64,000 nucleotides of DNA from Rhodoferax sp. (GTDB lineage: Bacteria; Pseudomonadota; Gammaproteobacteria; Burkholderiales; Burkholderiaceae_C). Location of the stretch: assembly GCF_030697375.1 (NCBI RefSeq), contig NZ_JAUYQD010000004.1, positions 93,320-157,319 of the forward strand, in the 5' to 3' direction. The notes under the pieces were generated by a model, which searched no databases, was not told the DNA's origin, and worked only from the letters and a program-made list of their open reading frames with translations. How positions within the stretch are numbered: the stretch's first letter is position 1; every line of letters begins with the position of its first letter. Both the position numbers and the translations under genes were made by a program. Shown here in pieces: positions 1 to 9,265 of the stretch.

Positions 1-140
1 AACGCCTTGGCGACTGCGATCAGTGCTTGCCTTTCAATCCGCCCATTAGTCCATATGGACTATATGCAAGGGATAACCCTATCCATAGAATCCAGCAACA
101 AGCAACGTTCTGCTCTGCACCTTCACCCCCGAGGAACTAC

Positions 141-791
141 ATGAGATTTCTCAAATCGCTTTCGACCATTGCGGCAATGACTTTGCTTTCGTCAGCCGCA
201 ATGGCTGCAGCACCCAACTTGATTGTTAACGGTGGATTTGAAGCATCCACATTCAGCGGAGCATTCGACACCTACTCTGCCGGGTCTGGCTTGCTCACCG
301 GCTGGACCATCAATGAAGGTAGCGTAGACCTCATCCATACGTATTGGACACCCGCATCTGGCTCCTACAGCTTGGATTTGAGCGGCAATGACGATGGCGT
401 GATTTCTCAAAGCTTCGCGACTAACGTGGGGCAGCATTACAGGGTTTCGTTCAGCATGGCTGGTAATCCAGACGATCCTACCGACGCCACGAAGACGATT
501 CAAGTTGGATTGAGCCAGCAACCTTTGTACTCATTTAATACCACTGGACACACCCGATCCAACATGGGGTGGGCCGCAAAAAGTTTTGACTTTATTGCAA
601 CTGGCAATGTGAGCAAACTGCATTTTTCTGGGACCCAGGAATCAGCCTATGGCGCCGCACTGGACAACATTTCTGTGACGGCAGTTCCAGAACCAGAATC
701 CTATGCACTGCTGTTGGCGGGGTTGGGTGTGATCACTACCCTTAGCCGTCGCCGCACACGGTCATCGATAGAACGAGGAGAAATCCAATGA
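141..791 (+). CDS. PEP-CTERM sorting domain protein, first of a tandem pair
   Basis: Small secreted protein of about 216 residues. An N-terminal signal peptide (MRFLKSLSTIAAMTLLSSAA...) is followed by a choice-of-anchor/DUF642-like beta domain opening with the VNGGFE motif. The C-terminus is a typical PEP-CTERM signal: VPEPESYALLLAGLG, a short hydrophobic stretch and an RRR basic tail. The ATG at 141 is preferred because a GAGGA ribosome site lies at 131-135 and the signal peptide starts there; an upstream in-frame start at 27 would place a non-signal sequence ahead of it. The stop overlaps the next ATG. By family knowledge the tail is a substrate for an exosortase, here probably the XrtB encoded at 9.3 kb. 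Specific function unknown. Confidence 0.88.
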   Translation: MRFLKSLSTIAAMTLLSSAAMAAAPNLIVNGGFEASTFSGAFDTYSAGSGLLTGWTINEGSVDLIHTYWTPASGSYSLDLSGNDDGVISQSFATNVGQHYRVSFSMAGNPDDPTDATKTIQVGLSQQPLYSFNTTGHTRSNMGWAAKSFDFIATGNVSKLHFSGTQESAYGAALDNISVTAVPEPESYALLLAGLGVITTLSRRRTRSSIERGEIQ

Positions 792-1417
792 ACAGAACTC
801 AATTCGCCATATTCTGCCTTTCAGTTGCCTCATGTTTCTCGCAGGCAATCGCAGCGAACTTGGTGACCAACGGCGATTTTGAATCCATCGAAAATACCAG
901 CCGGGCCGTTCAAACGTTTGGTAGCAATTCCCAAGATTTAACAGGGTGGATTGTCGGTTTGAATAGTGTTGATTTGGTTAGCAATTCAGTTTGGAATTCG
1001 GCAAGCGGAAGTTACAGCCTCGACTTGAACGGCACCAAAAAAGGGGAAATTCATCAATTCATCAATACCGTCAATGGCCAACACTATCAATTGTCATTTG
1101 ACTTGGCTGGCAATTTTTCCGATGGTTTAGCGATCAAAACACTGTCCGTCAATTTAGGACCCAACGGAATTTATAAATTCGACACGCGCGGAAAGAGTGC
1201 TTCGAATATGGGCTGGACACACTACACAAGCACCTTCGTTGCACTGAGCAACAGCACCACACTGTCTTTTCTAAGTAATGTGCGTGGGAATGCGGGCCCT
1301 GCATTGGACAACATTGCGGTAACCGCCGTTCCAGAGCCAGAAACCTTTGCCATGTTGATGACTGGTCTGGGTTTGATGGGTGCTATTGCGCGCCGCCGAA
1401 ACAAAACGAGAGCCTAA
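788..1417 (+). CDS. PEP-CTERM sorting domain protein, second of a tandem pair
   Basis: Protein of 209 residues and a diverged paralogue of the preceding gene. It has a signal peptide ending near SQAIAA, an NLVTNGDFE opening of the same anchor domain, conserved internal blocks (SGSYSLDLNG, SNMGWTHYTS, ALDNIAVTAVPEPE) and a PEP-CTERM tail with an ARRRNK basic end. Its ATG overlaps the upstream stop as ATGA, with GAGGAG just upstream, so the two are translationally coupled. The pair probably arose by duplication. Both are predicted to be processed by the exosortase encoded downstream. The substrate or partner in the matrix cannot be told from the sequence. Confidence 0.88.
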   Translation: MNRTQFAIFCLSVASCFSQAIAANLVTNGDFESIENTSRAVQTFGSNSQDLTGWIVGLNSVDLVSNSVWNSASGSYSLDLNGTKKGEIHQFINTVNGQHYQLSFDLAGNFSDGLAIKTLSVNLGPNGIYKFDTRGKSASNMGWTHYTSTFVALSNSTTLSFLSNVRGNAGPALDNIAVTAVPEPETFAMLMTGLGLMGAIARRRNKTRA

Positions 1418-1446
1418 CCAAGCGAGCGCAAGCCGTTGTGACAGAG

Positions 1447-1478
1447 AGGGGATTGCACCGCACTCCCCTTTTTTATTT
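1447..1478 (+). terminator. Rho-independent terminator after PEP-CTERM pair
   Basis: A 6-bp stem AGGGGA (1447-1452) / TCCCCT (1464-1469) is followed by a run of T. It separates the PEP-CTERM pair from epsA. Confidence 0.75.
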
Positions 1479-1505
1479 ATGGATTACCCCACAACCCAAG
1501 CTTCC

Positions 1506-1570
1506 AATTGTCACAAATTGTCACAAATTAGCCCCCCAACTCACCCACATGGGGGATAGGCCAAGTCCCC
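1506..1570. promoter_or_regulatory. Repeat-rich control region upstream of epsA
   Basis: Two exact tandem copies of AATTGTCACA (1506-1515 and 1516-1525) have a 10-bp period. Each contains the small palindrome TTGTCACAA. They are followed by CCCCCA (1533-1538) / TGGGGG (1550-1555) and GGGGA (1552-1556) / TCCCC (1566-1570) inverted repeats. The helical-turn spacing suggests an operator for a dimeric regulator, perhaps EpsA itself; that is inference. I could not place a convincing -35/-10 pair. Confidence 0.45.
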
Positions 1571-1640
1571 AATACTCACTACCATCGCCCACTCCTGCCT
1601 TCCCTTAGAACCACCCCCAAATAGCTTAGCGATATTCTTC

Positions 1641-2438
1641 ATGGCATTTCTGCCCTCCTTGTCTCCTGAAAATCTGCATCACTACCATCGCGTTGTCACG
1701 CACTCGGTGGAGGTGCGCAGCCATTTTGATGCGCTCGTGTGGTTGCAAGGTGATATGCAACATTACCTGCCGCACGACATCATGATCGCAGCCTGGGGCA
1801 ACTTTGCAGACGGAGCGGTTCAACACGACATCATTTCCGCAATGGCGGGAGTTCGTTCGCACAGCTCCCACCACGAAGCCCTCACCCCCATGCTTCAGCA
1901 ATTGTTCGCGCGGTGGAACGAGTGTGGCAAAAAGCCGTTCAACATCAAGGCGGGCGAAAGTGGATTTCTACCTGAAAACACCGAGTTACAGTGCGCCCTG
2001 GGTAGTGCTTTGCAACAGATGCGCTCTGCCATGGTGCACGGCATCAATGACGAGCGGGATAGCCACGACTGTCTGTACGTAACCTTAAGTGCCAAAAGCC
2101 AGCCTGATGACTCCGCCCGCGGAACCATGGCGATGGTCCTGCCTTACATTGACATCGCTCTGCGGCAAGTCAAGCATCTGCCACATCAGGCGCACGTACA
2201 GATTAATGCCGCAGACCCCGGCGATTCACGCTTCTTTGCCGAGCATGACTTGACCGACCGCGAAGTGGAAATATTGCAATGGGTGGCACTGGGCAAAACC
2301 AACCCCGAAATCGGCAGCATCCTCGAAATCAGCGCATTTACGGTCAAGAACCATATGCAGCGCGTCTTCAAAAAACTCGACGTCACCAACCGAGCCCAAG
2401 CCGTATCCAAAATCACGGCATTCCCAAGCAATGTCTAA
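1641..2438 (+). CDS. epsA: LuxR-family transcriptional regulator EpsA (XrtB/PEP-CTERM-associated)
   Basis: Protein of 265 residues. The C-terminal 60 residues form a LuxR/GerE helix-turn-helix (LTDREVEILQWVALGKTNPE ... TVKNHMQRVFKKL). The N-terminal region has no receiver domain and matches the regulator normally found at the head of exosortase B polysaccharide loci. It probably controls this eps locus. The stop lies inside the next gene (8-nt overlap with epsB), so the two are co-transcribed. The ligand or activating signal is unknown. Confidence 0.85.
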   Translation: MAFLPSLSPENLHHYHRVVTHSVEVRSHFDALVWLQGDMQHYLPHDIMIAAWGNFADGAVQHDIISAMAGVRSHSSHHEALTPMLQQLFARWNECGKKPFNIKAGESGFLPENTELQCALGSALQQMRSAMVHGINDERDSHDCLYVTLSAKSQPDDSARGTMAMVLPYIDIALRQVKHLPHQAHVQINAADPGDSRFFAEHDLTDREVEILQWVALGKTNPEIGSILEISAFTVKNHMQRVFKKLDVTNRAQAVSKITAFPSNV

Positions 2439-3852
2439 GAGCCAAGGTACATTGGCTCCAGCGAGCTTGCACAAACGCCCAGAACAGGCATCGTTGGGCA
2501 AAGACAACCTGCTGAGCATTTTTGAAATTGCACTTTGCCCAGGGGCATTGGTAGCTTCACTGTGGAGCGCAGCCTATTGGTTCGAAGGCGAAATACCACC
2601 TCCCTATCTCATCCTTGCAGTGCTGGTGTTCGCACTCACCTTCCCCGGAAAAACCCGGCTACAGTCTTCATTTTTTACGGTACTCACTGACGTTGCCGTC
2701 AACTGGTTATGGATTGCTGGCCTGTTGGGAGCCACCGGCATTGCGACAGGGTACTTTCGCGAGTTTTCTAGCCAAGCCCTTCAAGCTTGGCTTTGGGCGG
2801 CCCCATTGACCGAACTTTTGGCGTGCTTGGCATTGCGAGCACTGGCTCCCGCAGTGCTCCGACTGCAAGGCCCAATGCAGCGCGCCATTATTGTGGGAAT
2901 GAACGAACAAGGAACAGCACTCGCCACCAAAATCAAAGGCGCCGCATTCTCGCGCATTGAACTCGCGGGGTTTGTAGACAGCCGTGACAGTGAACGCCTT
3001 GGCGCAAGCGCGGCCCACAAAATGATTGGGAAAATTGATCAACTCGCCTGTTTGGTCAAGACCAACCGGATTCAGCTGATTTACCTGTCGCTGCCCATGG
3101 CGTCCCAACCACGCATTCTGCAAATCCTGGATGAACTCAAAGACACTACGGCGTCCATCTATTTTGTGCCGGACATGTTTATTACCGACCTCATTCAGGG
3201 GCATCCTGGATCTGTATGTGGCATGCCCGTCATTTCGGTATGCGAAACTCCTTTCAGAGGTTTTGATGGCGCCATCAAGCGCATGAGCGATATTGTTTTT
3301 TCGTTTCTCATCCTCTTATTCATTGCGCCCGTACTCGTAGCCGTTGCTATCGCAGTCAAAATGGGATCGCCGGGTCCAGTGATTTTCAAGCAACGGCGTT
3401 ACGGTCTGGACGGCGAAGAAATCCTGGTTTACAAATTTCGCTCCATGACCGTCACCGAAGATGGCGGCACCATCTTGCAGGCGCAAAAAGATGACAAGAG
3501 AATCACCCCGCTAGGCGCTTTTCTGCGTAAGTCTTCGTTGGATGAACTGCCCCAATTTGTGAACGTACTCCAAGGGCGCATGAGCATTGTGGGGCCGCGC
3601 CCCCACGCAGTTGCACACAATGAGCTGTATCGCAAACTGATCAAGGGCTATATGGTTCGCCACAAAGTCAAACCCGGCATTACCGGCTGGGCCCAGGTAA
3701 ACGGATTCCGTGGCGAAACAGAGACATTGGACAAAATGCAGGGCCGGATCGATTTTGACTTGGACTACCTGCGCAACTGGTCATTGCAGTTGGACATACG
3801 CATCATCTTCAGAACCATTCGCCTGGTCATCAAAGACCATAAGGCGTATTGA
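2431..3852 (+). CDS. epsB: Undecaprenyl-phosphate hexose-1-phosphate transferase (polyprenyl glycosylphosphotransferase)
   Basis: Inner-membrane enzyme of 473 residues, probably loading the first sugar phosphate onto undecaprenyl phosphate. There are several N-terminal membrane segments (about residues 30-145), a Rossmann-like CoA-binding-type middle domain (about 150-270), a further membrane segment near 285-308, and the bacterial sugar transferase domain. That domain carries QRRYGLDGEE, YKFRSM, the catalytic SLDELPQ pair D371-E372, and IVGPRPHA. The architecture is that of WcaJ/PssY-type enzymes. The usual substrate is UDP-glucose, but the exact sugar cannot be read from sequence. It overlaps epsA and ends 2 nt before epsL. 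Confidence 0.9.
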   Translation: MSKSQGTLAPASLHKRPEQASLGKDNLLSIFEIALCPGALVASLWSAAYWFEGEIPPPYLILAVLVFALTFPGKTRLQSSFFTVLTDVAVNWLWIAGLLGATGIATGYFREFSSQALQAWLWAAPLTELLACLALRALAPAVLRLQGPMQRAIIVGMNEQGTALATKIKGAAFSRIELAGFVDSRDSERLGASAAHKMIGKIDQLACLVKTNRIQLIYLSLPMASQPRILQILDELKDTTASIYFVPDMFITDLIQGHPGSVCGMPVISVCETPFRGFDGAIKRMSDIVFSFLILLFIAPVLVAVAIAVKMGSPGPVIFKQRRYGLDGEEILVYKFRSMTVTEDGGTILQAQKDDKRITPLGAFLRKSSLDELPQFVNVLQGRMSIVGPRPHAVAHNELYRKLIKGYMVRHKVKPGITGWAQVNGFRGETETLDKMQGRIDFDLDYLRNWSLQLDIRIIFRTIRLVIKDHKAY

Positions 3853-3854
3853 GC

Positions 3855-5060
3855 ATGTGGACTCCATTGCATATTTGGCTGGCGACAACCGCACTGTCGG
3901 TGCTCGCCATGCCATACGTATGGGCTCAAAACACCCCACGCGTCAAAATCAATGCCAGCCACGCGATCCAGACTGACAGCAACCTTTTCCGGTTACCCGC
4001 CGCTGCCAACACCACCGCCCTGATAGGCAGGTCCAGTGCGGCTGAACAGATTGGAATTACCTCGCTAGGTATCAATTTCAATACGACGAAAAGTCTGCAA
4101 AAATTTGAACTCGACGCGAGCTTGGTAAATTACAACTACCAAAACTTCAGCCATCTCAATTTTTCTGCGCGCAACTACAACGCAGCTTGGCGATGGGCCC
4201 TCACTCCGCGACTCACTGGAACCTTCGCCAGTGACTTGAAGGAAACCCTCAATAGCTTTGCGGACTACCAGGGTTACAACGGAAACCAGCGTGCAGATAC
4301 CAACACTCGCTTTGATGTGCTGTATGAACTAGTCAGTCCCTGGTTCTTGCTCGGTGGTGTCTCCCAATCCAAACAGGTCAATCAGCAAGCGGTGGTAGCG
4401 GGAGGTGACTACAGCAGCACTTCGGCAGATTTAGGTTTCCGTCATGTATTTTCCAGTGGAAGCGCCATCTCCTACGTTGCGAAGGCGGCCAATGGCAACT
4501 ACCTGAATCGCGTGGTTCCGTCCGTTGGCTTCTACGACGATAGCTTCAAACAAATTGACAACGCCTTGCGGCTGCAGTGGATATTGAACGGCAACAGCAC
4601 CGCCAATATCCACCTGACCCATGTCAACCGCACCCATCCCAACTACAGTCAACGCGACTTCAGTGGATTTAATACAGGCTTCAACATCGACTGGGCCATC
4701 ACCGGAAAATCGGTCTTAGGTGCCAGTTACACCCACGAACTCGGCAGCTACGCTACAGCCACCAGCAACTACAGCCTAACTGACCGCATCACTTGGGGAC
4801 CGGTGTGGCATATCAGTCCCAAAACCCAGCTAGGGTTACGCCACACATGGGCACAAATCGACTACCTGGGTTCACCGAATACCATAGCCAATAGCCCGCG
4901 TCGCGACATTACCCGGGACACCAGCTTGACCCTCAGCTGGCAGCCATACCAGCAACTTGCAATCAATGCGTCTCTGCAAAGTAAAACCCGTGGGTCCAGC
5001 CAAACGGGATTGGACTATGACAGCAGCATCGCAACACTCTCCGCCCAACTCAGCTACTAA
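3855..5060 (+). CDS. epsL: EpsL-type outer-membrane beta-barrel protein of exopolysaccharide export
   Basis: About 401 residues. The signal peptide MWTPLHIWLATTALSVLA ends around AQ near residue 25. It is followed by alternating polar/hydrophobic strands rich in aromatic residues and a final strand ending in SAQLSY, as in outer-membrane barrels. The position between the sugar transferase and EpsD matches the EpsL family of XrtB loci. ATG 3855 is preferred over a TTG six bases upstream because the signal peptide begins there. Presumably it gives the polymer an exit route or anchor; the precise role is not established from the sequence. Confidence 0.82.
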   Translation: MWTPLHIWLATTALSVLAMPYVWAQNTPRVKINASHAIQTDSNLFRLPAAANTTALIGRSSAAEQIGITSLGINFNTTKSLQKFELDASLVNYNYQNFSHLNFSARNYNAAWRWALTPRLTGTFASDLKETLNSFADYQGYNGNQRADTNTRFDVLYELVSPWFLLGGVSQSKQVNQQAVVAGGDYSSTSADLGFRHVFSSGSAISYVAKAANGNYLNRVVPSVGFYDDSFKQIDNALRLQWILNGNSTANIHLTHVNRTHPNYSQRDFSGFNTGFNIDWAITGKSVLGASYTHELGSYATATSNYSLTDRITWGPVWHISPKTQLGLRHTWAQIDYLGSPNTIANSPRRDITRDTSLTLSWQPYQQLAINASLQSKTRGSSQTGLDYDSSIATLSAQLSY

Positions 5061-5078
5061 ACCAGTGACAGAAATCTC

Positions 5079-6056
5079 ATGTTAATAAGCCCCACCTCCA
5101 TCCGCTTGGCGCACACCGTACTGGCCACCACTCTTTGGGTCGGCGTGCTAGGTCTATCGGCCTGCGGCAACAAAGACGACAAAAAGGTCGCAACCCAAGT
5201 AGCCGCCAAAGTTGGATCTGAAGAGATCTCAGTTCACCAAATTAACCAAATCCTGAGCCGAGCCAACACAGGCAATGCAACACCACAAGCCGTGCAAAAA
5301 ATGGGCCGTGACGTGCTGGAGAAACTCATCGATCAGCAGTTGGCGGTTGAACAGGCGACTGAGAACAAATTACATCGATCCCCCGAGGTGGTTGCCCAAA
5401 TCGAAGCCGCCCGTCGGGACATATTGGCTCGCGCCTACATTCAGCAAGTCACCAGTGCATTGCCCAAACCCACGGCGGAAGAAAACAAAAAATACTTCAC
5501 AGAGCACCCCCAGCTATTTGTGGAACGCCGCATTTTTAACGTGCAGGAAATTGTCGCAGAACCCAGCACAGGTACATCCGAACAACTGCGCGGATTGGCA
5601 TCCACAGGCAAATCGATGGAAGACATAGCAGCCTGGCTCAAAGAGAAAAACATTCCGTTCAATGGCGGTAGTGCCACACGGGCGGCGGAGCAAATTCCCA
5701 TGGAAATTCTTCCCACGGTGAGTGCCCTGAAAGATGGGCAAACTACAGTGCTAGAGTCACCGCAAGGCATCACGGTATTGCGCTTGGCATCCTCACAATT
5801 TTCACCTGTGAACGAAGCCGCCGCCCGACCACGCATTGAACAGTTTTTGACCAACCAGCGCGCAAGCGAAGCGGTGGCAGCCAACATCAAGCAATTGCGC
5901 GCCGTCGCCAAAATCAGCTACATGGGCGCCTTTGCCAAGCCCGAGGGTACAGCCACTGAGGCCAGTCAGCCTGCCGCTGTAGCAACGCCCCCGACGGCGG
6001 CCTCCGCTGACCAAACCAAGAGCGCCATCGAAAAGGGCATTGCAGGGCTCAAATAG
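5079..6056 (+). CDS. epsD: EpsD family peptidyl-prolyl isomerase-like lipoprotein
   Basis: Protein of 325 residues with a lipoprotein signal (lipobox LSAC, Cys29). A SurA/PrsA-like N-terminal helical region and a rotamase-like domain follow (about residues 140-240), then an Ala/Pro/Thr-rich C-terminal tail. Members of this family occur in XrtB exopolysaccharide loci and are thought to help fold or assemble the export apparatus in the periplasm. It sits between the EpsL barrel and the EpsE export protein. Isomerase activity is assumed from the family and not shown by clear catalytic residues. Confidence 0.85.
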   Translation: MLISPTSIRLAHTVLATTLWVGVLGLSACGNKDDKKVATQVAAKVGSEEISVHQINQILSRANTGNATPQAVQKMGRDVLEKLIDQQLAVEQATENKLHRSPEVVAQIEAARRDILARAYIQQVTSALPKPTAEENKKYFTEHPQLFVERRIFNVQEIVAEPSTGTSEQLRGLASTGKSMEDIAAWLKEKNIPFNGGSATRAAEQIPMEILPTVSALKDGQTTVLESPQGITVLRLASSQFSPVNEAAARPRIEQFLTNQRASEAVAANIKQLRAVAKISYMGAFAKPEGTATEASQPAAVATPPTAASADQTKSAIEKGIAGLK

Positions 6057-6131
6057 GGGCCCGGCGACGGCGACCCAGGCCCATACAGTCCGACTTTTAC
6101 ATCACCACTTTCAACTCTGGACCGCACCGTA

Positions 6132-6971
6132 ATGACCCAGCATTTTTTTAACGCTCCATTTGCTCGCCTAAGGTACATTCTGGCAGCCGCGTGTAGTGTA
6201 TTGGTGTGCCTTGCCATTCAAGCCCCTGCATTTGCACAGGCCAAGTCAGACTACCCGCTGGGGGCAGGCGATACCATCCGGGTTCAGGTTTTCCAAAACC
6301 CTGACCTCACCATTGAAACCCGCGTTTCCGAAAACGGCGTCATTACTTACCCATTGATCGGTGCTGTGAATTTGGGTGGACTACCGATTGCCGCTGCGGA
6401 ACAGAAAATTGCCGACGCCCTGCAAAGCGGTGGATTCCTGAAAAAACCCCAGGTCAACATTTCACTCCAGCAGATACGAGGCAACCAAGTATCGGTGCTG
6501 GGCCAGGTCGCGCGTCCCGGGCGCTTCCCATTGGAGACGGCGAGCACCCGCCTGAGCGACATGCTGGCCAGTGCTGGCGGTGCCACGCCGGGGGGGGACG
6601 ATATCGCTATCGTCACAGGAGTGCGTGCCGGCCAACCGTTTCGTAAACGAATCGATATTCCATCTCTCTTTTTAACCGAAGGGCAGGAAGGCGATATTGT
6701 TCTGCAAGGTGGAGACACCGTCTATGTACACCGAGCACCGGTGTTCTACATCTACGGTGAGGCCCAACGCCCTGGTGCATTTCGTATTGAGCGTGAAATG
6801 ACAGTGATGCAGGCCCTGGCCCAAGGCGGCGGTCCCACTGCACGGGGAAGTGAAAAGCGTCTACGCTTGCATCGAAAAATAGCCAATGGCAGCCTACAAC
6901 AGATCGAGCCGGAGTTGACCGATCCGGTCCTCCCCAATGACGTTATTTACGTCAAAGAAAGCATATTTTAA
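6132..6971 (+). CDS. epsE: Polysaccharide export outer-membrane protein (Wza-like, EpsE)
   Basis: Protein of 279 residues. A signal peptide ends near APAFAQ. A polysaccharide export domain follows (YPLGAGDTIRVQVFQNPDLT, about residues 40-120), then SLBB-type domains (VLGQVARPGRFPL and YIYGEAQRPGAFRI). No lipobox is obvious, unlike classical Wza. It should form the outer-membrane/periplasmic channel with EpsF. It is separated from epsD by 75 nt with no obvious terminator, and epsF starts 21 nt after it. Confidence 0.9.
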   Translation: MTQHFFNAPFARLRYILAAACSVLVCLAIQAPAFAQAKSDYPLGAGDTIRVQVFQNPDLTIETRVSENGVITYPLIGAVNLGGLPIAAAEQKIADALQSGGFLKKPQVNISLQQIRGNQVSVLGQVARPGRFPLETASTRLSDMLASAGGATPGGDDIAIVTGVRAGQPFRKRIDIPSLFLTEGQEGDIVLQGGDTVYVHRAPVFYIYGEAQRPGAFRIEREMTVMQALAQGGGPTARGSEKRLRLHRKIANGSLQQIEPELTDPVLPNDVIYVKESIF

Positions 6972-6992
6972 ATAGCGCCTGCGACCCGAGCC

Positions 6993-8369
6993 ATGACACT
7001 TCAACAATTTCTACTCATCCTGCGCGCACGCTACCGGATGGCATTGCTCATCTTTATCGTCACCGTGGCCACCACGGTACTTGTCAGCCTTCTACTGCCC
7101 AAACAATACACCGCAAGTGCCGCCGTGGTGGTGGACGTTAAATCACCCGACCCAGTCAGTGGACTGATGCTGCAGGGCATGATGGCCCCCGGTTATATGG
7201 CCACGCAAATTGACATTATCAACAGTGATCGGGTCGCCAAGGCTGTGGTCAAACTGCTGCACATGGAACAAAGCGCTGCCATTCGGAAACAGTGGCAGGA
7301 AGATGCCGAAGGCAAAGGCCAACTCATCGACTGGCTCGCCAATTTGCTACAAAAGAAATTGGACGCTAAGCCTTCGCGCGAAAGCAATGTCATTAACATC
7401 AATTACACCGGATCCGACCCCGATTTTGCTGCTGCCGTCGCCAATGCGTTTGCGCAGGCCTATATCGATGTCAATCTGGATTTGCGTTTGGCTCCGGCAC
7501 GCCAGTACGCCACATTTTTCGAAGAACAAACCAAAGCCGCTCGCGACAAGTTGGAAGCTGCGCAGCAAGCGTTGTCCGCGTACCAACAGCAAAATGGCAT
7601 CACCTCGACCGATGAACGGCTTGACTTTGAAACAGCCAAGCTCAACGAGACCAGTAGCCAACTCACCGGCGTGCAAGGTCAGACTACGGATAGCCAAAGC
7701 AAGCGTAAAAGCACCAAAGCCGACACGGTGTCCGAAGTCATGCAAAGCCCGCTGATCAATGGGCTCAAAGCGGACATTGCACGCTTGGAGGCAAAACTCA
7801 CTGAAAGCAATATCAACCTGGGTAAAAACCACCCTCAAACTCAGCGTTCGGAGTCTGAATTGGCCACTCTCAAATCCCAGTTGGAATCGGAGACACGCAA
7901 GATCACAAGCTCCATAGAGACCACCTACCAAGTGAGTAAACAGCGTGAACAGCAATTGCAAGGTGCGCTGTCGAACCAAAAAATCAAAGTACTTTTACTC
8001 AATAAGCAGCGTGACGAGCTCAATGTTTTGCGCCGTGATGTGGAGTCAGCCCAACGTTCTTTTGAGGTGGTCAGCCAACGCGCAGCACAAACCAACATTG
8101 AAAGCCAAGCCAACCAAACCAATATTGCGGTACTCAATCCGGCGGTTGCGCCCTCCGACCCCTCCAAACCAAAGGTTCTTTTAAACATATTGGTCTCCAT
8201 TTTCTTGGGCACCTTGCTGGGAATCGGATTAGCTCTGCTGTTAGAGCTAACCAACCGTCGCGTACGCTCGATTGAAGACCTGTCTAATGCCTTGGATATC
8301 CCCATACTTGGCGCCATCAGCTCCGCCGCAGGCATATTCAAAGCAGACGTCACCGGAGCCCGCACATGA
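6993..8369 (+). CDS. epsF: Chain-length determinant protein (Wzz-like, EpsF)
   Basis: Inner-membrane protein of 458 residues. It has a first membrane segment at about residues 15-37, a long periplasmic region with strong coiled-coil character (about 170-350, rich in Gln/Ala/Lys/Glu), and a second membrane segment near 390-415 after a Pro-rich PSDPSKPK motif typical of Wzz proteins. It should govern polymer length and couple with the cytoplasmic kinase-like EpsG, whose ATG overlaps this stop codon. Confidence 0.9.
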   Translation: MTLQQFLLILRARYRMALLIFIVTVATTVLVSLLLPKQYTASAAVVVDVKSPDPVSGLMLQGMMAPGYMATQIDIINSDRVAKAVVKLLHMEQSAAIRKQWQEDAEGKGQLIDWLANLLQKKLDAKPSRESNVININYTGSDPDFAAAVANAFAQAYIDVNLDLRLAPARQYATFFEEQTKAARDKLEAAQQALSAYQQQNGITSTDERLDFETAKLNETSSQLTGVQGQTTDSQSKRKSTKADTVSEVMQSPLINGLKADIARLEAKLTESNINLGKNHPQTQRSESELATLKSQLESETRKITSSIETTYQVSKQREQQLQGALSNQKIKVLLLNKQRDELNVLRRDVESAQRSFEVVSQRAAQTNIESQANQTNIAVLNPAVAPSDPSKPKVLLNILVSIFLGTLLGIGLALLLELTNRRVRSIEDLSNALDIPILGAISSAAGIFKADVTGART

Positions 8370-9247
8370 ACGCACCCGTTCCATCCGGCCTTGCGTCGAC
8401 AGGCTCTGCTCGCTCCATCGGTGACATTTTGGTGGCTACCGGCCGCCTTAGCACCGAAGATGCCGCCCGTATTTTTGAACGCCAACAAAAAGACAAGGTG
8501 CAATTTGGCGAAGCCGCCTTGACCCTGAAGATATTGACCAAAGACGATATCGACTTTGCCCTGAGCAAGCAATTTGACTACGATTACCTCAGCGTCCAGG
8601 ACACCAGTTTGAGCCCTGAGCTTGTCGCTGCATATAAGCCATTTAGTCGGGTTGGCGAAAATCTGCGTGCCGTGCGAAGCCAGCTGATGCTGCGCTGGCT
8701 CAGCAGCTACCCCATCCACAAGGTGCTCGCAGTAGTAAGTCCCGGCGCTTGTGAAGGCCGTAGCTTTGTAGCCGCCAATTTGGCCATTGTATTTGCGCAG
8801 CAAGGCCAACGAACCCTGCTGATTGATGGCGACCTGCGTGCCAAACCCCAGCGCAGCCAGCACGCTTTATTCAAATTGGGCAAAAGTGCGGGTCTATCCG
8901 GCATCTTGGCCGAGCGTGCAGCGCTAGAAACCGCACAACTGGTACCAGGTTTGCCCAATTTGGCGGTGCTGCCAGCGGGCGCCGTACCACCTAACCCACA
9001 AGAATTATTGGGGCGCCCAGGTTTCAGCCAAATGCTGCTTACTGCCAGTGGTCAATTTGACGTGATTCTGATCGACACGCCCTCCGGTTCCGCCTATGCA
9101 GATGCAGAGATCATTGCATCCCGCGCAGGCGCCGCGCTGATAGTGGCACGAAAAAACAAAAGCCTACTCCCCCAAACTACCTTGATGGCTCGCCGACTGC
9201 AAGACAGTGGTGTGTTGCTGGTGGGCACTGTACTAAATGACGCCTGA
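8366..9247 (+). CDS. epsG: EpsG-type tyrosine-kinase-like ATPase of chain-length control
   Basis: Cytoplasmic protein of 293 residues. The N-terminal 20-80 region resembles an MshEN/GspE-N-like module. A BY-kinase-like P-loop domain follows. The Walker A equivalent is SPGACEGRS (about 126-133), where the usual GKS/GKT lysine is Arg132; Walker A' is LLIDGDLR (151-158). A Tyr cluster is absent at the C-terminus (it ends LVGTVLNDA). Arg in place of Lys is, to my recollection, common in this family, so kinase activity should not be assumed. It probably works with EpsF. Confidence 0.87.
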   Translation: MNAPVPSGLASTGSARSIGDILVATGRLSTEDAARIFERQQKDKVQFGEAALTLKILTKDDIDFALSKQFDYDYLSVQDTSLSPELVAAYKPFSRVGENLRAVRSQLMLRWLSSYPIHKVLAVVSPGACEGRSFVAANLAIVFAQQGQRTLLIDGDLRAKPQRSQHALFKLGKSAGLSGILAERAALETAQLVPGLPNLAVLPAGAVPPNPQELLGRPGFSQMLLTASGQFDVILIDTPSGSAYADAEIIASRAGAALIVARKNKSLLPQTTLMARRLQDSGVLLVGTVLNDA

Positions 9248-9265
9248 AGTGGCGCTAGAAATTTT

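Noticed and set aside
1..140. Sigma-54 type promoter before the first PEP-CTERM gene
   Set aside because: A TTGGC and several TGC elements exist, but none has the -24/-12 spacing.
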